Positions 9,423 to 17,650 of a stretch of DNA of 64,000 nt are shown one piece after another. Numbering within the stretch: position 1 is the stretch's first letter; each line of letters opens with the position of its first letter. The notes under the pieces are model-generated. The model was not told the origin of the DNA, ran no database searches, and was given only the letters and a program-made list of their open reading frames with translations. The translations under genes were made by a program, and so were the position numbers. This DNA comes from Subtercola lobariae (lineage in GTDB: Bacteria; Actinomycetota; Actinomycetes; Actinomycetales; Microbacteriaceae), in the NCBI RefSeq assembly GCF_014640255.1, contig NZ_BMGP01000007.1, forward strand, positions 50,698 through 114,697. The letters run 5' to 3'.

Positions 9423-9507
9423 ATCCTGCAGCCACGGCTGCATGATCGAATAAATCCTCGCAGAACCTGAAGGTGGGGTGGCGGCGGGGATTCGAACACA
9501 ATTGTTG

Positions 9508-9533
9508 CTGTGCCCGGGGAGACTCGGGCACAG
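9508..9533 (+). terminator. Hairpin between rpsB and tsf
   Basis: CTGTGCCCG and CGGGCACAG form a perfect 9-bp stem with an 8-nt loop. No strong U-tract follows, and AGGAG for tsf begins 11 nt later. It may attenuate or process the rpsB–tsf transcript rather than end it fully. Confidence 0.5.
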
Positions 9534-9560
9534 CCATTTAGCTAGGAGTAATGAAGCACT

Positions 9561-10391
9561 ATGGCAAATTTCAACGTTGCCGACGTTAAGATCCTCCGCG
9601 ACCGCCTCGGTGCGGGAATGGTCGACAGCAAGAACGCTCTGGTCGAGGCCGATGGTGACATCGACAAGGCCATTGAGATTCTGCGACTCAAGGGCCAGAA
9701 GGGTGTCGCCAAGCGTGAAGGCCGCGCCACCAGCGAGGGCCTTGTCGCCGCGAAAGAGAGCGGTAACAGCGCCACGCTGATCGAACTCGCCAGTGAGACC
9801 GACTTCGTGGCGAAGAACCAGCGGTTCATCGACCTGAGCGAGAAGGTTCTCGACGCCGTGGTCGCCGCCAACGCGTCGACCGTCGCCGAGGCGCTCGGCG
9901 CTTCGGGCGGGCCCAACCAGACCGTGGCCGAGGTCATCACCGACGAGGCCGCGATTCTGGGCGAGAAGCTCGAGCTGCGCCGCGTCGCCCAGGTGGGCGG
10001 CGAGCACTTCGCCATCTACCTGCACCGCACCAGCAAAGACCTGCCCCCGCAGGTCGGTGTGATCGTCGGCTACATCGGCGACGACGCTGACACCGCGCGC
10101 AGCATTGCTCAGCACATCTCGTTCGCGAACCCGGAGTACCTGACTCGCGACGACGTTCCCGCCGACGCCGTTGAGGCCGAGCGCAAGATCGTCACCGAGA
10201 TCGCCGAGAACGAGGGCAAGCCGGCCGCCGCGCTGCCCAAGATCATCGAGGGTCGCCTGACCGGCTACTTCAAGCAGGTCGCCCTGCTCGACCAGGACTA
10301 CGCCAAAGACAACAAGTTGTCGGTCGGCAAGGTCGTGGCCGAGGCTGGCCTGACCATCACCGGCTTCGCCCGGTTCAAGGTCGGCGCGTAG
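9561..10391 (+). CDS. tsf: Translation elongation factor Ts
   Basis: EF-Ts exchanges GDP for GTP on EF-Tu. The 276-residue protein begins with a UBA-like helical domain (ADVKILRDRLGAGMVDSKNAL) and carries the invariant TDFVAKN at 80–86, which contacts EF-Tu. Length is typical. AGGAG at 9544–9548 serves the ATG at 9561; an out-of-frame ATG at 9551 lies between them. A strong intrinsic terminator follows at 10471–10500, which separates this unit from pyrH. Confidence 0.97.
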   Translation: MANFNVADVKILRDRLGAGMVDSKNALVEADGDIDKAIEILRLKGQKGVAKREGRATSEGLVAAKESGNSATLIELASETDFVAKNQRFIDLSEKVLDAVVAANASTVAEALGASGGPNQTVAEVITDEAAILGEKLELRRVAQVGGEHFAIYLHRTSKDLPPQVGVIVGYIGDDADTARSIAQHISFANPEYLTRDDVPADAVEAERKIVTEIAENEGKPAAALPKIIEGRLTGYFKQVALLDQDYAKDNKLSVGKVVAEAGLTITGFARFKVGA

Positions 10392-10410
10392 AGCCACTAG
10401 CGCGCTGGTC

Positions 10411-10462
10411 CCTGCCCGGCGCGTGAACCGATAACGCACCGGCCCTGCCCGGCGCGTGAGCC
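10411..10462. repeat. 20-bp direct repeat upstream of the tsf terminator
   Basis: Two copies of CCCTGCCCGGCGCGTGAACC (second copy with one change) lie at 10411–10430 and 10443–10462, a 32-nt period. They sit in the noncoding gap after tsf. The role is unknown; a local duplication is the simplest explanation. Confidence 0.6.
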
Positions 10463-10470
10463 AATTGCCG

Positions 10471-10500
10471 AAAAGGGGCAGCGCGAGCTGCCCCTTTTTT
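10471..10500 (+). terminator. Rho-independent terminator after tsf
   Basis: AAAAGGGGCAGC (10471–10482) pairs perfectly with GCTGCCCCTTTT (10487–10498) around a 4-nt loop, and the T-run extends to 10500. This is the clearest intrinsic terminator in the window. It implies that pyrH has its own promoter. Confidence 0.92.
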
Positions 10501-10567
10501 GGCGCCCGAACGGCGGCCCGATTACCGGTAGCCTGAACAAAGTAGCGACGAAGGGAATCTGACCTCT

Positions 10568-11293
10568 ATGCCAGAAACAACCGGAAAACGACGGGTTCTA
10601 CTCAAACTTTCGGGAGAGGCATTCGGCGGCGGCTCGCTCGGTGTGAACCCCGACGTGGTGAGCGCACTGGCCCGCGAGATCGCAGAGGCCGCCAAACAGG
10701 TCGAGATCGCCATCGTCGTTGGCGGCGGCAACTTCTTTCGCGGCGCCGAGCTGTCGCAGCGCGGTATGGACCGTGGGCGCGCCGACTACATGGGCATGCT
10801 CGGCACCGTGATGAACGCTCTCGCGCTGCAAGACTTTCTCGAGCAGGCCGGGGCGGAGACGCGGGTGCAGTCGGCGATTTCGATGACCCAAGTGGCTGAG
10901 CCGTACATCCCGCGCCGCGCAGAACGTCATCTCGAAAAGGGCCGAGTGGTCATCTTCGGCGCCGGCGCCGGGCTGCCGTATTTCTCGACCGACACCGTTG
11001 CCGCTCAGCGGGCGCTCGAGATCGGCGCCGATGTGGTGCTCGTCGCCAAGAACGGCGTCGACGGCGTGTACGACGCCGACCCGCGCACGCACCCCGAGGC
11101 GAAGAAGATCGACCGGCTGACCTACATCGACGCTCTGCAGCGCGAGCTGAAGGTCGTCGATTCCACCGCGTTCAGCTTGTGTATGGACAACCGGATGCCC
11201 ATGGTGGTGTTCGGCATGGAGCCGCACGGCAACGTGACCCGCGCCATTCTCGGCGAAGAGATCGGTACGCTCGTTCACACGTCGCACGAGTAG
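10568..11293 (+). CDS. pyrH: UMP kinase
   Basis: PyrH phosphorylates UMP to UDP in pyrimidine nucleotide synthesis and is allosterically controlled in bacteria. The 241-residue protein has LLKLSGEAF near the N-terminus, [11 protein letters not shown] at about 50–60 and [18 protein letters not shown] in the nucleotide-binding part, all typical of hexameric bacterial UMP kinases. It lies after the tsf terminator. A TAGCCT hexamer at 10529–10534 is a plausible −10 for a leader of about 28 nt containing GAAGGGA. Confidence 0.96.
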   Translation: MPETTGKRRVLLKLSGEAFGGGSLGVNPDVVSALAREIAEAAKQVEIAIVVGGGNFFRGAELSQRGMDRGRADYMGMLGTVMNALALQDFLEQAGAETRVQSAISMTQVAEPYIPRRAERHLEKGRVVIFGAGAGLPYFSTDTVAAQRALEIGADVVLVAKNGVDGVYDADPRTHPEAKKIDRLTYIDALQRELKVVDSTAFSLCMDNRMPMVVFGMEPHGNVTRAILGEEIGTLVHTSHE

Positions 11294-11341
11294 CGCCGTC
11301 TTTCACCGTAAACTGTGGGTTTGAAGTAAGGGAGTTGTACC

Positions 11342-11896
11342 GTGATTGCCGATGTACTGAGTGACGCCTCCGAACGAATGAAGAAGGCTCTCGAGAATAC
11401 GAAAGAAGACTTCTCGACCGTTCGAACGGGTCGCGCGAACCCCGCACTCTTTCAGAAGGTGCTGGTCGACTACTACGGTTCGCCCACGCCGCTTTCGCAG
11501 CTGGCCTCGTTGCAGAACCCCGAAGCGCGCACCATCATCGTGACGCCCTACGACAAGGGTGCGCTGCGCGACATCGAGCAGGCGCTGCGTGACATGCCGA
11601 ACCTCGGCGCGAACCCCACGAACGACGGCAACATCATTCGCGTGACGCTGCCCGACCTCACTGAAGAGCGCCGTAAAGAGTTCGTGAAAGTCGTCAAGGG
11701 CAAGGCCGAAGACGGCAAGGTGTCGGTGCGTAACATCCGTCGCAAGGCGAAAGACGATCTGGATGCCCTGAAGAGCGAAGTCGGCGACGACGAAGTAGCC
11801 CGGGCCGAGAAAGAGCTCGAAGCCAGCACGAAGGCCATCGTCGACGCAATCGACGACGCACTGAAGCGCAAAGAAACCGAACTGCTGGAAATCTAG
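11342..11896 (+). CDS. frr: Ribosome recycling factor
   Basis: RRF with EF-G splits post-termination ribosomes. The 184-residue protein has the expected length and motifs, including [31 protein letters not shown] and the C-terminal [12 protein letters not shown] segment. It starts with GTG at 11342, with AAGGGAG at 11328–11334. A TAAACT hexamer at 11309–11314 is a likely −10 for a promoter between pyrH and frr. cdsA follows after 8 nt, as is usual. Confidence 0.96.
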   Translation: MIADVLSDASERMKKALENTKEDFSTVRTGRANPALFQKVLVDYYGSPTPLSQLASLQNPEARTIIVTPYDKGALRDIEQALRDMPNLGANPTNDGNIIRVTLPDLTEERRKEFVKVVKGKAEDGKVSVRNIRRKAKDDLDALKSEVGDDEVARAEKELEASTKAIVDAIDDALKRKETELLEI

Positions 11897-11904
11897 GCGC
11901 ACGA

Positions 11905-12873
11905 GTGAGCACTGATGGGGGGGCTGGCGACTCGCGGGCTAAGCCTCCGAAGCCGAAGCGATCGCCCCAGGGCATTTCGCGTGAAGAACTCGAAGACCGG
12001 GTTCGCGCGCGCCGCGAGCAGTTCGCCGAGGTCAACGAGAAGATTCAGGCGCGCACCGGCCGAAACCTGATCAGCGCCATCGCCATCGGCCTGGGTCTCG
12101 GGCTGATCATGCTGTTCAGCCTGATCTTTCTGCCCGTGGTGTTCTTCATCTTCGTGGGTGTTCTGGTCTGCATCACGTCTGCCGAACTCGTGGGCGCGCT
12201 TGGCAAATCGGGGCGGCATGTTCCCCTGATTCCCACGGTGGCGTCGGGCGCGGCAGTCGCGGTGGCGTCGTTCTATTGGGGTCAGCAGGGCGCGTGGCTG
12301 ATTCTGCTCGCGGGCAGTGTGCTCGTGTTTCTGTGGCGCCTCGCCGAACTCGCGGTGCCGAAGTACCGCGGCACTGCCCGCGAGATTCTGCGCGACCTCG
12401 CGGCTGGCTTCTTCGTGCAGGCGTATGTCGTGTTTCTCGGCTGCATCTCGATTCTGCTCGTTGCCCAACCCGATGGGCAGTGGTGGGTGCTCTCGTTCAT
12501 GATCGTGGTGATCTGCGTCGACACGGGCGCCTATGCCACAGGTTTGAACTTCGGCAAACACCCGATGGCGCCGCGCATCAGCCCGAAGAAGACCTGGGAG
12601 GGGCTCGCCGGCGCGGTCGCTCTCGCCCTGATCGCGGGCGTCGTGCTCGGCATCTTCCTTCTGCACCAGCCGTGGTGGTTCGGCCTGATTCTGGGCGCCG
12701 TCATCACCGCGACGGCGACCTTCGGCGACCTGGCCGAGTCGTTGCTGAAGCGCGACATGGGCATCAAAGACATGAGCACCTGGCTGCCGGGCCACGGTGG
12801 CTTTCTTGATCGGCTCGACTCGATGCTGCCCTCTGCGGCGGCCGCGTACGTTCTGTTCGTGGTGTTTCACTAG
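11905..12873 (+). CDS. cdsA: Phosphatidate cytidylyltransferase
   Basis: CdsA makes CDP-diacylglycerol from phosphatidic acid and CTP, the branch point of phospholipid synthesis, in the membrane. The 322-residue protein has a charged cytoplasmic N-terminus of about 55 residues, several TM helices and the C-terminal signature: SPKKTWEG, then FGDLAESLLKRDMGIKD and LPGHGGFLDRLDS. The start is a GTG 8 nt after the frr stop, so co-transcription with frr is likely. The N-terminal extension is typical of actinobacterial members. Confidence 0.95.
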   Translation: MSTDGGAGDSRAKPPKPKRSPQGISREELEDRVRARREQFAEVNEKIQARTGRNLISAIAIGLGLGLIMLFSLIFLPVVFFIFVGVLVCITSAELVGALGKSGRHVPLIPTVASGAAVAVASFYWGQQGAWLILLAGSVLVFLWRLAELAVPKYRGTAREILRDLAAGFFVQAYVVFLGCISILLVAQPDGQWWVLSFMIVVICVDTGAYATGLNFGKHPMAPRISPKKTWEGLAGAVALALIAGVVLGIFLLHQPWWFGLILGAVITATATFGDLAESLLKRDMGIKDMSTWLPGHGGFLDRLDSMLPSAAAAYVLFVVFH

Positions 12874-12981
12874 CCGATTCGTCGGCACGAGCCCGTTCGC
12901 TGGCCACCTTCGAAGGCCTTGCCGAGCGCTCACCGGGGGTACGGTCAGCTTCTGGCCCGAACTATTGGCACAATGGGGTGC

Positions 12982-13548
12982 GTGAGTCAAACGTTTCCGG
13001 TCAGCCGCAAGTCATCGATGGGCTACAACGTCGACGAGGTCGAGAAGTTCTTAAGCGATGCCAGGGCCGCCTATGAGGCGCAGGGCGACCCCGCGCACAT
13101 CGATCAAGACGCCGAGCTCGATTCGCGGAGCATCCGGCGCGCCTCGTTCTCGTTGCAGAAGGGTGGCTACTCGACGGCACACGTCGATGCGGCGCTCGAG
13201 CGGCTCGAAGACGCTTTCTCGGCTCGGGAGCGAGCCCGTGCCATGCACGAGATCGGCGACGAGAAGTGGTACACCCTCAGTCGTGACCGGGCCCGCGAGA
13301 TCGTGGCGCGGCTCGAACGCAGCCGCGGCCACCGGTTTCGCCGGGTCGGCATTCTGACTGGCGGTTACGACCGCGGTGACGTCGACGACTTCTGCGACGT
13401 GATCATCAGTTACTTTCGCGAGGGTGCAGTCGTCACCATCGAAGACATTCGCGGGGCCGTGTTTCGGCCGAAGCTCGGCGGCTACAACGAGGCCCAGGTC
13501 GACATGGTGCTCGATGCCGTCGTCGACGTGATGCTTTCGGTTCGTTAG
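12982..13548 (+). CDS. DivIVA-repeat protein
   Basis: This 188-residue protein contains four copies of a DivIVA-type motif, aromatic/charged residues then GY…(D/V)V…FL: GYNVDEVEKFL near residue 14, GYSTAHVDAALERL, GYDRGDVDDFCDVI and GYNEAQVDMVLDAV. DivIVA domains target curved membranes at poles and septa; here no long coiled coil follows, unlike Wag31. The GTG at 12982 was chosen because the frame then begins near TFP, as in relatives, and a CACAAT hexamer ends 8 nt upstream. An ATG at 12973 is possible. Its place after cdsA fits an envelope role. Precise function is unknown. Confidence 0.8.
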   Translation: MSQTFPVSRKSSMGYNVDEVEKFLSDARAAYEAQGDPAHIDQDAELDSRSIRRASFSLQKGGYSTAHVDAALERLEDAFSARERARAMHEIGDEKWYTLSRDRAREIVARLERSRGHRFRRVGILTGGYDRGDVDDFCDVIISYFREGAVVTIEDIRGAVFRPKLGGYNEAQVDMVLDAVVDVMLSVR

Positions 13549-13625
13549 GGCGATGGATGCTCGCCCGGCACCCGCGCCGTCGAAAGCCCCTGAGCGCGCG
13601 GCACGCCGAGCAGGCCGGCACTCAA

Positions 13626-13631
13626 TAGAGT
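13626..13631 (+). promoter_or_regulatory. Candidate −10 element for leaderless antiporter mRNA
   Basis: TAGAGT ends exactly 7 nt before the ATG at 13638, with no Shine-Dalgarno sequence between. The arrangement predicts transcription starting at the A of the start codon. Confidence 0.5.
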
Positions 13632-13637
13632 TGCTGC

Positions 13638-15275
13638 ATGCGCAATGAGGTCGTCGCCGTCATCGGCGTCATCGTCATCGTGGGGGTGTCGGCACTCGCA
13701 CCGCGGCTGAAGATCGCGGCGCCCATCATTCTGGTGCTCATCGGCGTAGGCATTTCGCTGATTCCCGGCGTGCAGCCGGTGGTGGTGCCCTCGGCGCTCA
13801 TTCTCACGGTGGTCTTGCCGCCGCTGCTCTACGCCTCGGCCATCAATCTGCCGCTCAGCGACTTTCGCAAGAACATCGTCAGCATCACGGGGCTGTCGGT
13901 GGCTCTCGTTTTCGTGAGCGCCTTCGGCACCGGGCTGCTGCTGTTCTGGCTGTTTCCTGAGCTCAGCCTCGCCTCGGCCATCGCGCTCGGCGCGGTGATC
14001 AGCCCGACCGATGCGGTTTCGGCCGCGTCGATCGCCAAGCGACTCGGGTTGCCGCACCGGCTGACCGCGGTCATCGAGGGCGAAAGCCTGGTGAACGACG
14101 CGTCTGCGCTGGTGCTGTTGCGCTCGGCGGTTGCCGCCACGGCCGGCGTCGTGAGTGTGTGGCAGGTGGGCGGCGAATTTCTCTACTCGGTCGTCGTGGC
14201 TGCGCTCGTCGGCGCAGCGGTCGGTGCGGTCACGGTGTGGGTGCGTTCGAAGCTGCCCGACCCCGTGCTGACCACCGCTGTGTCGTTCGCGGTGCCGTTT
14301 CTGGCGTACGTTCCGGCCGAAGCGATCGGCGCTTCGGGCGTGCTGGCGGTCGTCGCAGCAGGCCTGCTGACCGGGCATTTCGGGGCCAAGTACTTCACCG
14401 CGCCGTCTCGAATAAGCGAGCGGCTCACCTGGCGCACGTTGCAGTTTCTGCTCGAGAACGCGGTGTTTCTCATCATGGGCTTGCAACTCAAGGGTCTCGT
14501 TGAGCATGTAGTCGACAAGCACCTGAGCGTGCCGCAGGCGGTACTTTTCGGATTGCTGGCAACGGCACTCCTGATCGTTCTGCGGTTCGCGTTCGTGATG
14601 CCGCCCGCCGTTCTGATGTCGTGGCGTTACCGCAGACGAATGGCACGCGCCGGAATCAGCGCAGCGCAGGTTGCAGCCGACCCTGAGGCGCCAGCCGGAG
14701 CCGCCGGAGGAGTAGTGCTGTCGTGGAGTGGCATGCGCGGCGTCGTGACGCTGGCGGCGGCGCAGTCGCTCCCCGAAGACACGCCCTACCGGCCGCAACT
14801 CATTCTGATCGCCTTTACGGTGGCCATCGTGACCCTCGTTCTTCAAGGGTCGACGTTGCCGTTCGTGATTCGCTGGTCGGGCATCCGTCGCGCCGATCCT
14901 GCCGGCGAGCGCGCTGAGTTCGCCGCACTGCTCGACGAGTTGCAGGAGGCGGGCGCCGGGCTGCTCGAGAACCCCGAGTTGGCCCTCTCTGACGGGTCGA
15001 CGCCCGATGACGGCGTGGTCGAGCGCGTGCGACGTGATGCCATGTTGCGCAGCCAGTCGGCGTGGGAGCTCGCGCAGACCGCCGGCGAGGCCTCGGTCGC
15101 CATGCCGAACCAGCAGTACCGCGAACTGCGCCTCGAGGTATTGCGCGTCGAACGCGAAACGCTGCTCGATGCCCGCGAACGCGAGACCTTCAGCTCGCAC
15201 GTGCTCACGCAGGCACACGAGATGCTCGACCTCGAAGAGTCGCGCCTGGCGCAGAACGAGGGCCTCAGCGGCTGA
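13638..15275 (+). CDS. CPA1-type Na+/H+ antiporter
   Basis: This 545-residue membrane protein has about 12 TM helices in residues 1–425 and a cytoplasmic tail of about 110 residues. The ion-binding motifs are ISPTDAV (D125) and ESLVNDASALV (N153/D154), characteristic of NhaP/NhaO/NHE-type exchangers. SWSGMRGVVTLAAA near residue 365 is the conserved arginine-containing helix. The hydrophilic tail is charged and helical and may sense pH or ions. It is preceded by a −10-like element compatible with a leaderless transcript. Ion specificity (Na+, K+ or both) cannot be assigned. Confidence 0.9.
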   Translation: MRNEVVAVIGVIVIVGVSALAPRLKIAAPIILVLIGVGISLIPGVQPVVVPSALILTVVLPPLLYASAINLPLSDFRKNIVSITGLSVALVFVSAFGTGLLLFWLFPELSLASAIALGAVISPTDAVSAASIAKRLGLPHRLTAVIEGESLVNDASALVLLRSAVAATAGVVSVWQVGGEFLYSVVVAALVGAAVGAVTVWVRSKLPDPVLTTAVSFAVPFLAYVPAEAIGASGVLAVVAAGLLTGHFGAKYFTAPSRISERLTWRTLQFLLENAVFLIMGLQLKGLVEHVVDKHLSVPQAVLFGLLATALLIVLRFAFVMPPAVLMSWRYRRRMARAGISAAQVAADPEAPAGAAGGVVLSWSGMRGVVTLAAAQSLPEDTPYRPQLILIAFTVAIVTLVLQGSTLPFVIRWSGIRRADPAGERAEFAALLDELQEAGAGLLENPELALSDGSTPDDGVVERVRRDAMLRSQSAWELAQTAGEASVAMPNQQYRELRLEVLRVERETLLDARERETFSSHVLTQAHEMLDLEESRLAQNEGLSG

Positions 15276-15364
15276 TCGTCGACGTCGCAGTGCACGTGGT
15301 CGGGGCAACGGTGCGCCTCAGGGCCGCCTGCTACGCGACGAGCATTCGGCGAGGCACACGATCG

Positions 15365-15370
15365 TAGGAT
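15365..15370 (+). promoter_or_regulatory. Candidate −10 element for leaderless 15377 gene
   Basis: TAGGAT ends 7 nt before the ATG at 15377. An alternative reading is that GGATGGATG gives a poor ribosome site, but the −10 spacing matches many other genes in this window. Confidence 0.45.
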
Positions 15371-15376
15371 GGATGC

Positions 15377-15679
15377 ATGCCCCGCAGTAACCGCCCTCGC
15401 AACGCGAAGCGCGGCGGCGACGACGATAACGACGATGGGTTCGAACGTCTGACCACGGGCTGGCGCACCGTAGAGCACCGCCGCAACGGCGACTGGAACG
15501 TACAGCCCATCTCGGCGTTGCAAGCCACGAAAGAGTACGTCTGCCCGGGATGCTCGCAGACGATCATCCCCGGCACCGCACACCTCGTGGCGTGGCGGGC
15601 CGACGGGGTTCTGGGCGACGGCGCCGACTTGGCTGCCCGGCGCCATTGGCATTCGCACTGCTGGAGGATTGGTTTCTAA
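15377..15679 (+). CDS. Small zinc-ribbon-like actinobacterial protein
   Basis: This 100-residue protein has a basic, Asp-rich N-terminus. The C-terminal half carries CPGC (C56, C59) and HWHSHC (H90, H92, H94, C95), a likely metal site. The segment KEYVCPGCSQTIIPGTAHLV resembles small actinobacterial proteins sometimes labelled ATP/GTP-binding, but no nucleotide-binding motif is visible. The next gene, a hydrolase, starts one base after its stop, so they are translated from one mRNA. No function is assigned. Confidence 0.7.
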   Translation: MPRSNRPRNAKRGGDDDNDDGFERLTTGWRTVEHRRNGDWNVQPISALQATKEYVCPGCSQTIIPGTAHLVAWRADGVLGDGADLAARRHWHSHCWRIGF

Positions 15680-16405
15680 GTGACACACACCGTCGAAGTA
15701 CGAAGCGGCGTCGAACTGCCGGCCCGGCGCACCGACATCGAATTGCACACGGCAGACGGGCTCACCCTCGTGGGCGAGCTCGCAGTGCCCGAGAGCGTGC
15801 CGCCCGTCGCCACTCTCGTCACGTTGCACCCGCTGCCCACCTCGGGTGGCTTCATGGATTCGCACGTGCTTCGCAAGGCGGCAGCGCGCTTGCCCGCGCT
15901 CGCCGACCTCGCCGTGTTGCGCTTCAACACCCGCGGCACCTCGTCACCCCGCGGCACGAGTGGCGGCAGTTTCGGTCACGGTACGGATGAACGGCTCGAC
16001 CTCGACGCAGCGATGCGTTTCGTCGAAGAGAACAACCTGCCGCACCCGTGGCTGGTGGGCTGGTCGTTCGGCACCGAAGTGGCGCTGAAGTATGGTCTCG
16101 AGCATCACATCGACGGCGCCATTCTGCTCTCGCCGCCGCTGCACCGCGCCACCGAGGCAGAGCTCGGAGCGTGGGCGACGAACAGCGTTCCGCTGGTCGC
16201 GCTGATTCCCGAGTTCGACGACTTTCTGCGGCCCGCCGAGGCCCGCGAGAAGTTCTCGGTCGTGCCGAACGTCGAACTCGTCGAGATCGCCGGCGGCAAA
16301 CACCTCTGGGTGGGCGAGAACCAGGTCAAGCGGGTGCTCAACGAGATCGTCTCGCACGTGAATCCCGCGAAGGCGCCGTTGCCCGAGACGTTCGAGGTCG
16401 AGTGA
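15680..16405 (+). CDS. Alpha/beta hydrolase
   Basis: The 241-residue protein has the serine hydrolase nucleophile elbow GWSFG (S129), a candidate acid at D180 in PEFDDFLRP and a candidate histidine at H208 in GGKHLW. An HP motif (TLHPLPTSGG) near residue 50 could form the oxyanion hole. It resembles the small KANL3/Tex30-like or dienelactone hydrolase-like group. Substrate unknown. It begins with GTG immediately after the stop of the small zinc-ribbon gene, with GGAGG nearby, which points to an operon. It converges on an AI-2E-family permease. Confidence 0.82.
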   Translation: MTHTVEVRSGVELPARRTDIELHTADGLTLVGELAVPESVPPVATLVTLHPLPTSGGFMDSHVLRKAAARLPALADLAVLRFNTRGTSSPRGTSGGSFGHGTDERLDLDAAMRFVEENNLPHPWLVGWSFGTEVALKYGLEHHIDGAILLSPPLHRATEAELGAWATNSVPLVALIPEFDDFLRPAEAREKFSVVPNVELVEIAGGKHLWVGENQVKRVLNEIVSHVNPAKAPLPETFEVE

Positions 16406-16455
16406 GCGCTGCCGGGCATCCGGAGCCGCAGCCCGAGTCAGCCGAGGCCGCACCC

Positions 16456-16489
16456 TCAGCGCTCGTTTTGAATCAGCGCTCGTTCTGAA
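16456..16489. repeat. 17-bp tandem duplication across the permease stop codon
   Basis: TCAGCGCTCGTTTTGAA (16456–16472) is followed directly by TCAGCGCTCGTTCTGAA (16473–16489), one mismatch apart. The second copy encodes the last residues and stop of the leftward permease; the first lies just past the stop. A recent slippage duplication is likely. Confidence 0.8.
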
Positions 16490-17528
16490 TGGGAATGACC
16501 ACTTGCTTCACGATCAGAATGATCGACGCAGCAATAGGAATCGCAATGAGCGCTCCCAGCACGCCCAGCAGTGACGCGCCCGCAAGAGCCGCGATGACCA
16601 CCACCGACCCCGGCACCGACACGGCCCGCCGCATGATGTTCGGGCTCAAGAAGTACGCCTCCACCTGCATGTAGATGAGGTAGTAGATGGCTGCAACGAG
16701 CGCAGTCAGCGGCGACCCGATTCCGGGAATCAGGCACACCGCAACGATGATGACCGAGCCCGAGATGGTTCCGACGAGCGGTATCAGCGACAGCAGCCCG
16801 GCGATGAACGCCAGCACGGCCGCGTAGGGCGCCTGGATGATCGTCAAGAAGATGAAGCTCAAGACGCCGTTGCACACCCCCAGTGCGACCTGACCGATGA
16901 CGTAACGCCCCACCGCATCGGTGACCTGCTCGCCGAGGTCAGCGAACCGCTCCCGTTTGCTGGCCGGAACCAGCAGATACACCGTCCGCTTCATCATCGC
17001 CAGGTTCGCGGTGAAGAACAGCGTCAGAATGATCACGATGACCGTGCCGAAGATGCCGTTCGCAATTCCGACGCCCACGGCCAGCGCGCCACCGGCGATG
17101 GCGGTGACGTTGCCCGGGTCTTGCAAATACTTGGTCACGGCATCGACCACTGCCTGAACGTCGATGAACCCGCCGAGCCGCTCGCTGAGGTCAGAGGCCC
17201 AGGTCGACGATTGAAAGCCTCGCAACAGCAAGGGCACCTGGCCGAACAGCTGGGTCAGCTGGTCGATGATGATGGGCAGAACGGCGAAGACCAGGCCGGT
17301 GATGACTGCGGCGACTCCGATGATGACGATCAGAATGGCGAGCGAACGCCGCACATGCCTGGCCTCGAGCCACGAAACGACAGGGTCGAGGCCTAGCGCC
17401 AGAAAGATGGCGATGCCGATGTAGGTGAGCACGGTGGCCAGGTTTCCGATGGCCATCAGAATGACGATGCCGAGCCCCACGCCGAGCGTGGCGACGAGCC
17501 CCAGGGTGAAAGCGTTCTTGATCTTCAC
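16473..17528 (-). CDS. AI-2E family membrane permease
   Basis: This 351-residue protein has about eight TM helices and the family hallmark segments LGLDPVVSWL, VGRYVIGQ, LSLIPLVGT and YMQVEAYFLSP. The family (TqsA/PerM-like) includes an autoinducer-2 exporter and Na+/H+ or Na+-coupled exporters; most members are uncharacterised. The GTG at 17528 was chosen because GAGGGAG lies 7 nt upstream and a TAGATT −10-like element at about 17560 would put the transcript start downstream of the longer ORF start at 17603. A close paralogue lies at 20621–21757. Confidence 0.82.
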   Translation of the reverse strand: MKIKNAFTLGLVATLGVGLGIVILMAIGNLATVLTYIGIAIFLALGLDPVVSWLEARHVRRSLAILIVIIGVAAVITGLVFAVLPIIIDQLTQLFGQVPLLLRGFQSSTWASDLSERLGGFIDVQAVVDAVTKYLQDPGNVTAIAGGALAVGVGIANGIFGTVIVIILTLFFTANLAMMKRTVYLLVPASKRERFADLGEQVTDAVGRYVIGQVALGVCNGVLSFIFLTIIQAPYAAVLAFIAGLLSLIPLVGTISGSVIIVAVCLIPGIGSPLTALVAAIYYLIYMQVEAYFLSPNIMRRAVSVPGSVVVIAALAGASLLGVLGALIAIPIAASIILIVKQVVIPIQNER

Positions 17529-17650
17529 CGTCACTCCCTCGCTGTTTTCTTTTCGCAAATCTAGCCCCTGCACATGACAACCCAGAAGTCTGGGAGCATT
17601 CACAAGGAGGATCGGCTATCTTTTAATGTCTTTGTCTGGAGAGTTCATTC

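Noticed and set aside
9478..9505. GGGATTCGAAC, the complement of a tRNA T-loop consensus, upstream of tsf
   Set aside because: The flanking bases do not pair as a T-arm and no cloverleaf can be drawn on either strand; probably chance, although a tRNA remnant is not excluded.
13545..15308. A 587-codon minus-strand open frame over the Na+/H+ antiporter
   Set aside because: It is antisense to a well-supported antiporter and its translation is an Arg/His/Gln-rich composition typical of shadow frames.
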